Shown here: in pieces, positions 12,091-23,882 of the stretch
How the letters are laid out: each line of letters begins with the position of its first letter
Position numbering within the stretch: position 1 is the first letter of the stretch
NCBI GenBank assembly: GCA_014529385.2
Contig: CM043955.1
Location: forward strand, 151,500,140 to 151,564,139
DNA length: 64,000 bases
Origin: Adiantum capillus-veneris
Lineage: Eukaryota; Streptophyta; Polypodiopsida; Polypodiales; Pteridaceae
Reading direction: 5' to 3'
The notes under the pieces: model-generated
Databases searched by the model: none
The model's input: only the letters and a program-made list of their open reading frames with translations
What the model was told of the DNA's origin: nothing
Made by a program: the position numbers and the translations under genes

Positions 12091-12292
12091 TTGTGTTAGC
12101 TTGCTGCTAAGAGTAGACGATGATGATGATATGGAATGGGAGATAGCTTCAGAATGCTTTGATATGGATGAAAAAGATGATATGATTGGTGTGTTTGATG
12201 GAGATGAAGATGTATGACTTAAGATCTATAAGTTTTGCTCGTTGTGAGTATGTGAAAATTATGACACGTCGCCATTTTACACTACAACATGT

Positions 12293-12342
<50 letters not shown>

Positions 12343-12955
12343 ACTTTTGCAATAAGAGTCATAATTATAGATAATTATTGTTTAGACATAGGGAAAGATC
12401 AAAAGCGTTAGGTCAGACTAAGGTATTGTTTCGCTTGCCACTCTTAAGGTGGGTAAGTACGTTGCCTAAAAAATCCCTTTTGTTTTGCTCTTGTGGCACT
12501 TCCATGCACTTCAAGAGTCGTTTACAAGTATGACACATGGAGTAGATATCCATGGCTTTATTCTAGGGAGGGGGACTAGTAGATATGCATTCTGGGGAAA
12601 CCCATGGAAAGATATGCATTCTGGGGAAGCCCATGGAAAATCTCTCTCGCTTTGCTTTCTAGTTTCTATTTGCAAGTTGTGGAGAGGAGGAAAGCATGCC
12701 ATTGTTCTGGTCTTTGTATATGACTTCCAATCCACAATGCCCGCATAGACCCCCTTCTATCCAAACTGAAGCATCATGTTGCGGGAGTGAATGATTGTGG
12801 AGATAGTCGTGTGCATGTAGATACTTCAGGGTCCAAAGAAGAGCAATTATTATCTACAAAATGTTACTGGGATAACTCTATTGTTCCTTTTGTGGTTACA
12901 TGATCGCAAATGGCAGGTTGACTGCCATGTACAGTGCACTCTCTTATCCAGTGCT
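12091..12955. other. Unidentified sequence with (TC)n at 12298-12338
   Basis: A short acidic plus-strand reading near 12115-12214 (DDDDDMEWEIASECFD) looks like the end of a coding relic but has no start. A (TC)n microsatellite of about 40 bp follows. The rest shows small direct repeats (ATGCATTCTGGGGAA) near 12590-12625 and nothing I can identify. Confidence 0.3.
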
Positions 12956-13681
12956 CTACATGCTGCCATTCCAAAAATGTGAAATGAGCATTGGACGCTC
13001 TATGTGGTGGATCATGACAAGTGGATAAATAATTCCGCAATGAGTGATGTCCAAAGTTGTAGCTTTGTCTTTGACCTGCTGATCCATTGTGGGTCCATGC
13101 AAGTGGACTTTGAAGATTTTTGATGCATACAGTGGCTCTTTAAATGCAGGGTGTGTGACACCTACACGCTTCATGTGTGCCCATCTTCGTTCTCCTACCT
13201 GCGGAGCTTGTATATTGAAGATTGCAGTTTTTGGCAAAAGATGTAATACAGGGGGGAGCTGAGACTAATTGAGAATGAGAGAAACACTAGCAGTAGACTC
13301 TATTCTAATTGTAGTTTTTGGCTTTGCAAGAGCATCAGAAGGGCTAACTTCCACTCTCCGGTGCTTTGCTGCTCTTTCTAGCTTTCCCTTGCTCTTGAAC
13401 TCATTATTTAACTGTTGCACAAGTTGTATGCGAGTAGCTATGCCTAGAAACGCAATGATTTCAAGATTTTTTAGATCCTGAAAAATCTTTTCAATCTGTC
13501 AAATAGATTGCTTGACCATGTTCAATAATAAACCTGATGTCATTAGAGACATGTCAAAAGAAACGGGCATAAATGCGTGCTGAAGCTGGTCAAAGACAAA
13601 CTTTGATAATGCCTCTGTGGGTTGGTAATACTATTATGGAGCAGAGGGGTTTAGGCAACGAAGAAGCTCAGGCTCTGACAT
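12956..13681 (-). pseudogene. Unidentified decayed ORF
   Basis: From an ATG at 13681 the minus strand reads MSEPELLRCLNPSAP, then a stop, then a coherent frame (PTEALSKFVFDQL). This is followed by a second stop and QIEKIFQDLKNLEIIAFLG, a basic region, a third stop, and PKTAIFNIQAPQVGERRWAH through to HFWNGSM. The composition is protein-like and the same frame continues across the stops, so this looks like a real gene with three nonsense changes. I do not recognise the family. No retroelement motifs are visible, and the neighbours do not help. Confidence 0.35.
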
Positions 13682-14080
13682 GTGATGAAAGTGAAGTACT
13701 ATCACTTCGAAGGAAAATTTTTATTGATGTTTTGCTAGCTTAATATCTGCAAGATATAATTTTATAACATAAATGTTGTTAGAAGAGGGGAAACTATCAA
13801 ATTCGTGTCATGTTTGTTAATTTAGATTCCATACACAATTTGACTTAATTCATAGTAAACAATGATTTATTATGATTGCAATACATTGTACACAATAGAG
13901 AGGAGAATACACAAAGAGAGACATGGAGAGAGGTGAACAGGCTAGGAGTGTGAGGTATGCTCATCATAAGAACTAGACCCTATTATGTGTGTTACATAAT
14001 ATACAATGTGAGGTACGCTCAACACAAGTCTTGGACATTGTTGTAATGTCTATTGATAGTTCAATCAATCTAATCCCTAA
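13682..14080. other. No recognisable feature
   Basis: AT-rich intergenic-like sequence with GTGAGGTAYGCTCA repeated near 13950 and 14009. I see no gene. Confidence 0.3.
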
Positions 14081-14600
14081 TGAGGTGTGTGGAACGCACA
14101 ACACAACCATCAACAGACAATTTAAAATTCTTGGATTGTGGTCAAACATCGTACATATTTACATCCAAGACAACACTAACTCATCTATTAATGAGTGGCA
14201 TATCTACGGATCCAAAAGTACAAGGCATATCATGCTAAGATGAAGAGGGTATAGGTATGCATCTCTCCACTCTTAGGTAGAAAAACGTATCCCTTATATC
14301 TCTATGTAGTAAGAACATTGATGTGACTTGATCCAATCCATGATGAAGTGTGTGCAGCTCACAACAAAAACATTAGTGGACAACTTAACAATCTCAAATG
14401 CAGGCCAAGTATCATATGTATCTATATCCAAGACAACACCAAGTGATCTAGTGATGAAAAATGATGCGTTTTTGGAGTTCGAAACACAAGAGTAACCAAA
14501 GCATCACACAAAGATGAAGACGGCATAAACTATGCATCTCTCCACTCTTTGTTTGATGAACAAAAATCTTGTGTGTCTACGTGAAACAAATAATAATTTG
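14081..14600. repeat. ~263-bp tandem repeat, two diverged copies
   Basis: The unit from 14081 (ATGAGGTGTGTGGAACGCACAA) is repeated from about 14344 (ATGAAGTGTGTGCAGCTCACAA). Further matches follow in order, including ATCCAAGACAACACYAA and TATGCATCTCTCCACTC. Divergence is high. It may be the remains of the LTR of gypsy element 2. Confidence 0.6.
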
Positions 14601-14639
14601 AGCTGATCTAAAATTGAGCAACCTATAGGTCATTCTGGA

Positions 14640-14950
14640 GTGAGAGGTGTAGCATCAAGCCTACTGCACTCCATGAGTCGACCACTAAACCCTAAGCTCA
14701 GCCCTGTGGTGAGAGAAAGACAATTGCACCACACGAGTGAGAATCTAAGTCTATCCTAAAACCCTTCTCTGGAGTGAGCCAAGTGGCTGCACAACACGAG
14801 AAAAGTGACTAGTTTCTACACACTTTAGGGGTGAGCCGGATGGCTACACACCACGAAGTGGCCTATAACCTGCAAGCCAGCTCTGTGGTGAGAGTAAAAC
14901 AACTGCAGCACACACGAGTCTCGCACAACACACAAAAACAAGTTAGAAAA
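14640..14950. repeat. Short-unit degenerate repeat (GTGAG...GCTGCACAACACGAG)
   Basis: GTGAGN...TGGCTGCACAACACGAG-like blocks recur about every 60-70 bp (near 14705, 14775, 14830 and 14888). No gene is visible. This abuts the truncated 3' end of gypsy 2. Confidence 0.4.
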
Positions 14951-15079
14951 GAAGAGGATAAGGTGAAAATTTTACCTCAAGCTCTGCCTGTCCCAAAATC
15001 TTCCTCAAGCTTTGGCACTGCTTTCAATCGAAACTGGCAATGGTTCTTATATAAAATATTTTTCGATCAAAAGCCTTTT

Positions 15080-15117
15080 CGATCGAAAGATATTTTGATT
15101 GAAATATCTTTTGATCG
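15080..15117. repeat. 38-bp inverted repeat
   Basis: The arms CGATCGAAAGATATTT and AAATATCTTTTGATCG pair over 16 bp with one mismatch around a 6-base loop. Related TTTTCGATC(A/G)AAAG palindromic pieces lie just upstream (15061-15085). It forms a clear hairpin at the broken end of gypsy 2. Confidence 0.8.
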
Positions 15118-15129
15118 AGTATATAAATG

Positions 15130-15320
15130 CAACGCAAATACCCTTGGCTTGGATGGTAATCTTATTTAGAGATGGCTTTCCTAACTGACACCACACTCCA
15201 TATGATAGCAGATTATATTCAACACCCGTGTCCAATAAGGCGTTATGCACTTTCCCATAGGCGCTATTTAACTCAATTGGGTATTGTATAGTTGTGTCAG
15301 AGTCTATAACCAATCATCCT
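15130..15320 (-). pseudogene. Second retropepsin-like domain of gypsy 2 (truncated)
   Basis: Just downstream of the integrase C-terminus the minus strand reads EDDWL, then VIDSDTTIQYPIELN and ALLDTGVEYNLLSYGVW, with an intact DTG motif, and stops matching after GICVAF. The DDWL-beta strand-LLDTG layout mirrors the corresponding domain of gypsy element 1 (DDWL...LVDTR). The closing ILG-x-P motif is lost by truncation. It is separate from the normal protease at 19626-20129. Confidence 0.55.
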
Positions 15321-15398
15321 CTGTTTCAATTTGAAATGCATGTGTAACTCCAAGGTTGGATTCTCGTTTTATACGTTGCTATTGCTCCTTATATGTTG

Positions 15399-16522
15399 CT
15401 ATTGCTTCTTAGCCTCAGCTTGAGCTTGTATATTTTTCAATTCTGCTTGTACCTTGACTGCCTTTTTTTGGATGGCACGTAGCTCCTCTTGGCTTAAAGG
15501 ATCATAGTATCTTTTAAATTTAGTCCCATTGAGGAATCCAATGGTTTCAAACCCATCAAGAGTATCCACACAAATGGTACCTTGCGGGGTGATTTTGCAT
15601 ACTCTATATGGTCCCTTTCCTGCATATTTCAACTTTTTCTTCTCGTTACATACTCCATACATAAGGACATTATCCCCAACCTTGATATCCTTGTTCTTTA
15701 AATGACGATCAAACCATTTCTTTCTCCTATCTTTCTCCACAAGTGCATTTTGCAGAGCCAATTGTCTTTCTTCATCTAACCTCTCAAGGATATATAAATG
15801 CTCAACTAAAGGGTTACCATCCCAACCTTCTTGTGAAGCTACCCGCAGACTAGGAGTTACAAACTCCCATGGCATAACTGCTTCTTGGCCATATACCATT
15901 TTGAATGGTTTACAATTGATAGCCACTTTGTAAGCAGTACGATAATCCCATAGAGCTAACCTCAGCTTCAATCCCCAATCTGTGCGATGAGCTTCCACTA
16001 GTTTGGTCAAGATAGAATTTAAAGTCTTGTTAGTGCTCTTATCTTGGCCATTTGGTTGTGGATAATAAGGTGTAGACTTATGGTGGGATGTCATGAAGTT
16101 TGTTGTGAGTTCCTTTATCACTCCATTTACAAAATGAATACCATTATCACTCACAATCTCAAGGGAACAACCAAATCGTGTAATAATGTTCTCAAAGAGA
16201 AACTTAGCAGTTGATCTTGCATCAGCCCTGCGTGTTGCCTTGGCTTCCACCCACTTTGTCACATAGTCAGTGGCAACAATATATATCGAGATTGAGTGTT
16301 ACGAGCTGCCAGACTAATTGGGCCTACAAAGTCTAAACTGTTGGGTATTCAAGCCTAGTATTGTCTTAGCTCGTGAGTACAGTGGGTACAAACCCTTATA
16401 GCATGCAGGTTAGTCTAGTTGCAAGTCAAGTCTGCATGCAGTTTGCAAGGTCCAAAGTTATTTATATTGTAAAGGCTTCTATAATCAATAGTAGCATGTT
16501 TTGGTTTTCAAGCTGTGAATCG

Positions 16523-16579
<57 letters not shown>

Positions 16580-16910
16580 CTCACTCTCTGTTGTAGCACG
16601 CTTGCACCACCATGCTGCCATAGCCGTAGACCCAACATAAACCCCATGTTTCAAATGGTTGAGTCACTTTAATAGGATGTAAGGGAATCTTATCCTTTCA
16701 TTGTGTGATCTTGTAACATTGGCATTCATCACACCCTTTTGCAAAAAGTGAGGCATCCTTGAATAAGGTAAGCCACCAATAGCCTAATTGCAACACCTTT
16801 CTAGCAATTAGTTCCCCTTAAAAGTTTCCTCTGGCTATACCCATGTGGGCTTCTTGTAGTATGTGTGAATACTCATCCTCACGAGCACAACATCTAAGAA
16901 AATCTTCCTT
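15399..16910 (-). pseudogene. Integrase of gypsy 2, split by a solo LTR
   Basis: The N-terminal zinc region (16910-16690) includes GELIARKVLQLGYWW and CDEC. The core entry WGLDFVGPI straddles the insertion at 16334-16642: dropping the solo LTR and one TSD copy rejoins this motif in frame. The core continues from 16262 with TKWVEAKA, VSDNGIHF (second Asp) and YPQPNGQDKSTNKTL, where the expected catalytic Glu of GQ-x-E reads Asp. The C-terminal domain has WFDRHLKNKDIKVGDNVLM and GPYRV, the GPF/Y-like motif. Several stops are present. Confidence 0.8.
16339..16637. mobile_element. Solo LTR (299 bp), TSD TAAAC
   Basis: The segment starts TGTTGGGTATTC and ends GACCCAACA, so its ends are inverted (TGTTGGG/CCCAACA). 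It is flanked on both sides by TAAAC (16334-16338 and 16638-16642). It contains a (TC)n tract of about 50 bp (16525-16572). There is no internal coding region. This is the product of LTR-LTR recombination of an LTR retrotransposon that landed in the gypsy 2 integrase. Confidence 0.9.
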
Positions 16911-16943
16911 CCCTAGCTTGTAGAGAGGTCCTACAATTAGAGA

Positions 16944-18330
16944 CTAAGTTTCACATTCCTTTAGCAATATTTGAGCTATATCCTTACAATGCTCTTTGGG
17001 TGGAAAACCATTAACTGATAAGTTCACAATATTCTCTCTCCATTTAGGCATGGTCTCGACTAGGAATAAGGAAGTATCGGGCAATTCGTCATGGATTCTA
17101 GTAGGGACTTCACCATTGGGTATGCGAGACAAAATGATCCTCCATGACATGTCTTTTACTAGGTGTCACCACAACGGTAAAATAAAACTCAAGAATAATT
17201 AACAACCATTGTGTAATTCTTCCCCTAGAACAAGGTTTATTTACTAGATACAACAATGCTTGATGATCCACATAGAAAACAAACTTGTTTCTTCACTGCA
17301 TAAATCATAGCTAAACCTTCCTACTCTGTAGTGGTGTAGTTCCTCTCAGCATCATTTAATTGACGAATTGCAAAGATAATGGGGTAGTCCAATTTATGTT
17401 CTCTTGGTTGAGCTAGAACACACCCAATAGCAAAGTTTGATGCATCAATATGCACATGGAAAATTACATTCCAATCAGGCTTTTGTAGAATGGGAGCACT
17501 TGTTAAGGACTTTGTTAATAACTCATAAGCATGGTCACACTCCGCCGTCCAGTGGAACTCAATTAGAAGCTTGTACAATGGGCGAGCTATCTCAGCAAAA
17601 TTTAAAGTAAACCGCCGATTATAATTTAACATGGCCCATGAACCTTTGAACTGCTTTATAATTTGTAGGTGGTGGAAAATTGGAAATGGCTTTACTTTTG
17701 CTCTCATCTATGGAAATTCCATTTTTGGACACTATATGCCCTAAAATGACTCCATGTTTAACCCAAAATTGGCATTTGACGGGGTTTAATGAGATGCAGT
17801 ACAATCTGCACTTTTCAAACACTTTTCATAAACATGATAGATGGTCTTTCCAAGAGGGATAAATACAAATTTCATCTAAGAAAGCTTTGTAAAAGTCCCT
17901 CAAATATTCCCTAAAAGTAGTGTTTATCAATCTTTGGAAGGTAGCAGGGGCATTGGTTAATCCAAAAGCCATAACACGAAATGCGAACACTCCAAATTTG
18001 ATCATAAAAACAATTTTAGCTTGGTCCTCTAGTGCAATTTTGATTTGACTGTAGCTAGAGTACCCATCTAAAAATCTATAAAGCTTCCTTCCCTGCAACT
18101 CTTTCAAGCACATGTTTTAAATATGGCAAGGGGTAATGGTCTCTCCTAGTGGCTGCATTGACCTTCTTGATATCCATGCAGACTCTGAGTTTCCCATTCT
18201 TTTTTGGCACAATAACTATTGGAGACATCCATTTTGAGTGCTCAATAGGGTATATAAATCCGCATTTGACAAGCTTTTCAATCTCTTCTTGAACAATCTT
18301 TGCATACTTAGGATTCATTGGGTAGGGTCA
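16944..18330 (-). pseudogene. Reverse transcriptase-RNase H of gypsy 2
   Basis: Frame 18318-18076 shows WMSPIVIVPKKNGKLRVCMD. Frame 18113-17826 shows FLDGYSSYSQI, then AFGLTNAPATFQRL and the active-site block FLDEICIY in place of F/Y-x-DD. Frames 17822-17321 cover the thumb and RNase H (HIDASNFAIGCVLAQ, ending ERNYTTTE). The region 17150-16944 leads toward integrase. At least three frame changes and the altered catalytic Asp mark a dead copy. Confidence 0.75.
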
Positions 18331-19600
18331 TTGCTAGATTGGTTTAGCCATGCTAATCATGGGAACTGTGTGTTGTACCATGGAAGGTGGAACACCTTTC
18401 ATATCATGATATGTCCAAGTAAATATATCCCTAAATTCCTTGAGAACCTCCTTGAGTACATATTCCTTAGTCGTTGACAGATCTCAGGCAATGAAAACAG
18501 GTTTGGATTCCTCACTTGGGTCTGCTAACTCTATTTTCTTAACTATCACTGGACCATCCTAAACTCCATGCTTCCATTGATAGGTGTTCTCTGGGCCTTG
18601 TATACACAATCTTACGCTCCTTTGTGGTGTAGGATTTGAAATGATCAGGTGAGAATGTAAATCTGTGGAGTCTTGTTGTTCTGTGGACTATGATTTCTCT
18701 TCTGCTTCCTTTTGTTGTTGAGCTAGCTCTCGATTTTGTCATCTCCTTATAGTACGGCTCAACTTTGGCTTCTCTATAGCTTCTAGCTATGTGTGTCAAT
18801 GGGTTGTGAACTGTATTACATGACATTTTGAAGGTATTCACCGCAATTATCTACCAACTTCCGATGAGCATCACATGCCCCCATATAATTGAGCCATTTT
18901 GTGATAGATTTCTTTTTGTTTATCCTAGAATATACATTGTTGATATTATCGCCTCTTATATTGCTTGCTCCTCTTGTCTAATTTTTTATTATGGGCGATC
19001 TCTAGTGAGAAATCGCTAGATAAATTGCTACTTGTGTCTTATCCTCTCCATGATAGATTGTCATCCAGGGTACCACTGGGCCTTGAATGGTTTGTGCCCA
19101 CATTTGCACCAAGATTTAACTTAGATTCTTTGTCCTTAGAGTAAATTTCAATTGATGATTTTGACTTCGAATCGTGTGGGCTATAGTCTTTTGAGACGCT
19201 ACTAGTTCCAATGTCAAACAAGCCTTCATTTGGTAGGTCATCAGAAACTATATGCATTTATTCTATCATATTTAAAGGTACAAGTTGTGGCATTTCATCC
19301 CCCTTAGGTGTTACCCAGATCATCCCCCTATTTCCCCAAGTGTCTATGGCTGCTGCTAGGTGGACCTAATCCACATTATCAGACTCACACATCCTAGGTA
19401 GAGCATTCATATAAGGCGAATATTTCCTAACATTAGTGTCCCTTTTACACGTGTAACAATACTACAATGGGGCTGAGTGAATTGTGGTGCCAGATTTATG
19501 ATCAATTATAAATCTATTTCCTAGAGAATGTGCTCGACCAGTTATAAGATCAACTTGAAGGATAGAGTCTTGGAACTGCAAGTAGACATGGTTTTTAGAC
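18331..19600 (-). pseudogene. Protease-RT spacer of gypsy 2
   Basis: Broken minus-strand frames (18841-18539 basic, 19257-19039 Ser/Asp-rich) lie between protease and RT. They carry no diagnostic motif. The position and composition fit the variable linker of gypsy pol. I see no other gene. Confidence 0.35.
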
Positions 19601-19625
19601 CAATCATGCACCATTTTTGCTTCCC

Positions 19626-20129
19626 TCATGAAGGACGCCCTAATATTATCTCAAATGACATAGTGTGCTTGGAGAAATCCATAACAATGAAGGTATGCCT
19701 TATTTTGTGTCCAAATACCTTGACCTTGAGGTCTTCTAGCATCCCAATAGGTTTAAGAATAGTCCCATTGGCTATCTTTACCACTATGTTTGTAGTCCCA
19801 AGGTGAGGTCTTCCCACAATTTTCCATTAATTTTTAGTTACAATGCTAACTTCAGTACCACCATCAAGGATTCCCTTCACAGTTAATCCATTGGTAGTGA
19901 TTGGTATGGTCGCATTGGATTCATCGTCTTCAAAGTATTGTCCGAACTTGTTAACAGGTATTTCAACAAGAGAGTTCTCATCTAGGTTGGCTTGTGGATC
20001 TAAATGTTTCTCCTCTATTGGCACCTCCCTAGCTCCATCAATATGTGAAAATTGTGGTAGCCCAAATTTTAGTTCTCCATTGAGGAAAGCTTGAAGAGCT
20101 AAGAATAGCTCGGGATATAGTTTAGACAT
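19626..20129 (-). pseudogene. Retropepsin (protease 1) of gypsy 2
   Basis: Frame 20129-19827 contains PVNKFGQYFEDDESNATIPI and GILDGGTEVSIVTKN (catalytic D-G-G). A stop is followed by frame 19817-19626 with GMLEDLKVKVF and SFEIILGRPS, the closing ILG-x-P motif. It is homologous to 8224-8640 of gypsy 1 (NKVGEYYKG...ILDSG...ILGIP). The enzyme would process Gag-Pol. Confidence 0.75.
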
Positions 20130-20433
20130 GATGGTGGTTCTAACTTCTCAAGCCATGAAATCCATCAATTTAGCAATATTCTATGGTACTTTATAGGCTT
20201 CAGACCCTTGACATAGGGAAGATGGGATCTCCATTTCTTTGATAGGGTCAAGTAATCCCTCTGCAAACATTTTCTCCAACAAGAAGGGAGTACGTCAACT
20301 ATCCAATGACTTAAAGTCACTTTCTTCTTGGATAACACTAGGTATGGCTAGTGGTCTATGGTCTTTGTGAGGTTGATCTAGATCTACCTAGGTGCTGGCT
20401 CTAGATCCCTTTGGGTTTCTTCTACCAAACCCA

Positions 20434-21285
20434 TTAATTGCTTGAGTCGCTTGATCTCTTGTATAGGGTCTGGGTAGTTCCTATCTTCTTCTTGGGTTCC
20501 TTGGGTCTTGGCCATTGTGGCTCATGATTATCTTCCTTGTTTGTTTCTTTCCTAGTGACCATTTTAGTCTCCATGGTCTCATTTGAATTAGAATCCTCTT
20601 CAGCATCGTTCATATATACAGGGTTTTCACCAGTCCCTATGTTGGTCTTTGAACTAGGGTTTGAATTTGTTTCTTTTTGCGATCTCTTCCTTCGCATATT
20701 CTTCTTATTCCAAGATTGGGCAATTGATTTTGTGTCTCTTTCTTCAAGAATATAATTTTGGTTTTCGAGAATCGATCGTGTGAGTATATTTACTGGTACT
20801 ACATATGTACTTTGTGATGGCTCCTTGGTAACTTCAATTAAGTTCAAATGGAGTGATCTTTGGGCATTTGGATTATTAGGACATTGGGCAATTAAATGAT
20901 TTGTGCCACATCAATTACACATGAGTAGCGGCATTGTAGTTGTACTTGCTTGACTGGTTGACATTAGTGTGGCATTCTTTTGTAGTCTAATAGGAAACTT
21001 GGCTACACGTTGTGGACCCCCACACTGGTAGCATTGAAAAGGTGGTCTCTTGGCAATGAAATTGATATTTTGGCCTCTTAACACAAGAGTAGCTACTTGA
21101 TAGACAAGTTTGCCAATAGTCCTCCATGTAGTATTGTGGACTTTCTTCAAGTGCATCAATGGGTGAAAGCATGTATAGGTGGTCCAAAAAGGGCTGTCTT
21201 GGACACTCCTCTTTAAAGTAGTTTTTGGGAACTTCTGAGTCTACATTTGATTTTTGTGGAGGAAACGCAATGATAAGTAGTGAAG
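20434..21285 (-). pseudogene. Gag C-terminal region of gypsy 2
   Basis: The minus strand shows a degenerate knuckle (CYQCGGPQRVAKFP, lacking the His and last Cys), then a second knuckle CX2CX4HX4C (C-N-stop-CGTNHLIAQC) carrying an in-frame UGA. After these, 20847-20434 is a Lys/Asn/Thr/Glu-rich linker leading to the protease. The gag core should lie above 21160, but the similarity fades near 21285, so the element is truncated there. Confidence 0.55.
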
Positions 21286-21540
21286 ATGAGGGGATTTTTA
21301 AAAAAAAGAGGGGTATGCATTTTTTACCACCCTCGGTAGTTCTTGAACGTGTTGGACGTACAAGCACCCCCTTTGTCTCTTTCTCTGCATGCGGGTTCTG
21401 CACAAAGCTATAGGTTTAGGGTATTCTCTGTGCGTGGTTTTTACATAGAGTAGAGTGCCTTTCTCTCCTTCTCTGTGCGGTGTTTTTGCAGCGCATTCCC
21501 TTTCTTTCCTCTGCATGCGTTTCTCTGTTGTCTGTGGTTA

Positions 21541-21545
<5 letters not shown>

Positions 21546-21619
<74 letters not shown>
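21546..21619. repeat. (TC)n microsatellite
   Basis: About 74 bp of uninterrupted TC dinucleotides, upstream of the first recognisable exon of the DDE-type pseudogene. Confidence 0.95.
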
Positions 21620-21621
<2 letters not shown>

Positions 21622-22484
21622 ACAGATAGGATGGAGCTTTCTCGCCAGTTAGGTGTGTGAGTGTTTGTGACATGTTTAGTCTTGTTGATGCCTCAGCTCT
21701 TCCTGATGTATGTTCATGGGTTGAGCTATATTTTTTTTAGGTTTCCCTAATCCGCGCTATGTACCCACCAGTACACAGTTGTGTAGAGTTTCCCAAGCAA
21801 TTCACAGGCTGCTTATGCGATTATTGGGTAGCAAAGAAAAGGGAACAAAGAGAGAGTCAAAGGCAGCAGACTCTCTGTGCTGAAAAGTGGAAGGATGTCT
21901 AGCTCCACGAGAAGCAGAAAAGGAAGATTCTTCGTGCCATGTCAAGGTGCTGGCAAGAGCAGATTCAAGGATTGATAACCAAACTCCAAGGAGAGATTTT
22001 TAAACAGATACTCCAACAACCTGTATTTTGCAACCTGCAGAACTTGGCACATTCTATACAGAGAGTAGTGCTTTCCAACATTTACAACACCTTGTTAGAA
22101 GTCAAGGTCCTGCACTCAACCATGGAAATGCTTTTCAAGAGGGCAATAGTGATGGCATGCATTAATTTGAGGGACAAAGTAGATGCACATTCCTTTACAG
22201 ATAGAGAACTTGCAAAGTTGTTGGGCATACACAAAAGAAACATCATTTTTTTGAATGCACAAATCCATTTAGAGGATGAGAATAGTCCTTTTCAAGTCTT
22301 CTTAGCATGTCAACAACAAGCTCATCGTTCTACAAACATCACAGAGGACATTAAGGAGCTTGTGTTTGGTTTCTGGACAGCAGAGACTCGAGTCTCTCCA
22401 AACAAGAAGGACATATACCAAAGGTGTATCGGCATAAAGGTTGCTCTTATGCATCCATTGCATTTGCTGGATCAGCCTCAGGTT

Positions 22485-23882
22485 TTATGAACTATGCACT
22501 AATACTTTGTCAAACTATAACAACTGTCAAACTATAATAAACCACTTTGAAGTAGTATATTGACCCTTGTTCACCACTAACAAAATATAAAAAACCGCTT
22601 CCAAGTAGTATATTGACCAATGTTCACCACTTTCAAGTTGTCACAACCACAATCAAATTGTAAAAAACCATTGTCAAGTAGTATAGTGACCATTGTTCAC
22701 CACTTTCAAGCTGTCAGAACCACTGTCAAACTGTAAAAAACTCTAAAGAATTGAGAAAACAATCAAAAAATGGTTTGATCCCCCTTCAAGTACTTTGCAA
22801 AGGAGTTAAACCACTAATAGTGATTTAAAGTACCTAAAATAATGCTTCAACCCCCTTCAAGTGGAAGCTTGTACTTTGCAAAGTGGTAAAATAGTTTGTC
22901 ACCACTTTAAAGTATTCAAATAACCACTTGCAATCTGCCAAGTGCTTAGATGAGCACCTATGTAAGCACTTGGAAGTTTTCAAACCACCTGAAGGTGATT
23001 GAAAGTGAAAAACAAACCCCTTGAAAGTGGTTTAATGACCACTTTCAATCTTTTTTAGGTAGTTTTAATTGCTTCAGGTGGTTTGAAATCTGCAGAGTGC
23101 TTGGGTGAGAACATTGAAGATTTCTACCAAGTGCTTGGGTGAGAACCTTGAAAGTGGTTTGATGGCCCTTTTCAATTACCTTTAGGTGGGTGAGAACCTT
23201 GAAAGTGGTTTGATGGCCCTTTTCAATCACCTTTAGGTGGTTTTAAGTGCTTCAGGTGGTTCAAAATCTGCCAAGTGCTTAGGTGAGAACCTATGTAAGC
23301 ACTTGGAAGATTTCAAACCACTGAAGGTGATTGAAAGTGGTTTGATGAAATTTTTCAATCACCCTAAGGTGGTTTAAAATGCTTCAAGTGGTTTCAAGTA
23401 GTTCAGAGCCACTTTCAAACATGCAAAACCACTCCGAAGTGGTAAATGTTCCTCTTGAGTGCTTTTACAAACCCGAGATTTGGGTGTTATCTAGCTGAAG
23501 GTGATTGAAAGTGGTAAACAAACCACTTGAAAGTGGTTAAATGACCACTTTCAATCACCTATATGTGGTTTGAAATGCTTAGGTGAGAACCTATGTAAGC
23601 ACTTGGAAGATTTCAAACCACTTGAAGGTGATTGAAAGTGGTAAACAAACCACTTGGTATGATGACCTTTTTCAATCACCTATAGGTGTTTTAAAATGCT
23701 TCAGGTGGTCTCAAGAAGTTTAAAGCCCCTTTCAAACATGCAAAACAACTTCTAAGTGGTAAATGTTCCTCTTATGTGCTTTCATAAACACAAGAGTGGG
23801 TGTTATAACTCGTGTGTAATGGTACCACCCATTTTGGTTATTTGCTCTCACATTATCTCTTTATTGCCTGCCTTTTTGTGCA
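22485..23882. repeat. Minisatellite-like array filling an intron
   Basis: About 1.3 kb of degenerate 15-60 bp units built from ACCACTTTCAA, AAGTGGTTT, GTGCTTGGGTGAGAACC and their complements (for example AACCACTTGAAGGTGATTG). An exact 61-bp duplication lies near 23125-23235. It lies between the donor-like CAG|GTTTTATG and the acceptor TTTTTGTGCAG|GTGGAATTT of the DDE-type pseudogene. Related arrays lie at 43056-44270, 46560-47567 and 59967-60800. Confidence 0.75.

Larger units (their letters stand above)
15130..21285 (-). mobile_element. Ty3/gypsy LTR retrotransposon 2 (degraded)
   Basis: On the minus strand: gag zinc knuckles (about 20900-21160), protease (19626-20129), RT-RNase H (16944-18330), integrase (15399-16910), and an extra retropepsin-like domain (15130-15320). 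The order and motifs match gypsy element 1, but the nucleotide sequences are well diverged. Both LTRs are missing: the 5' side ends in gag near 21285 and the 3' side stops inside the extra protease near 15130. A solo LTR interrupts integrase. The copy is dead, with the RT active site reading FLDE. Confidence 0.8.
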
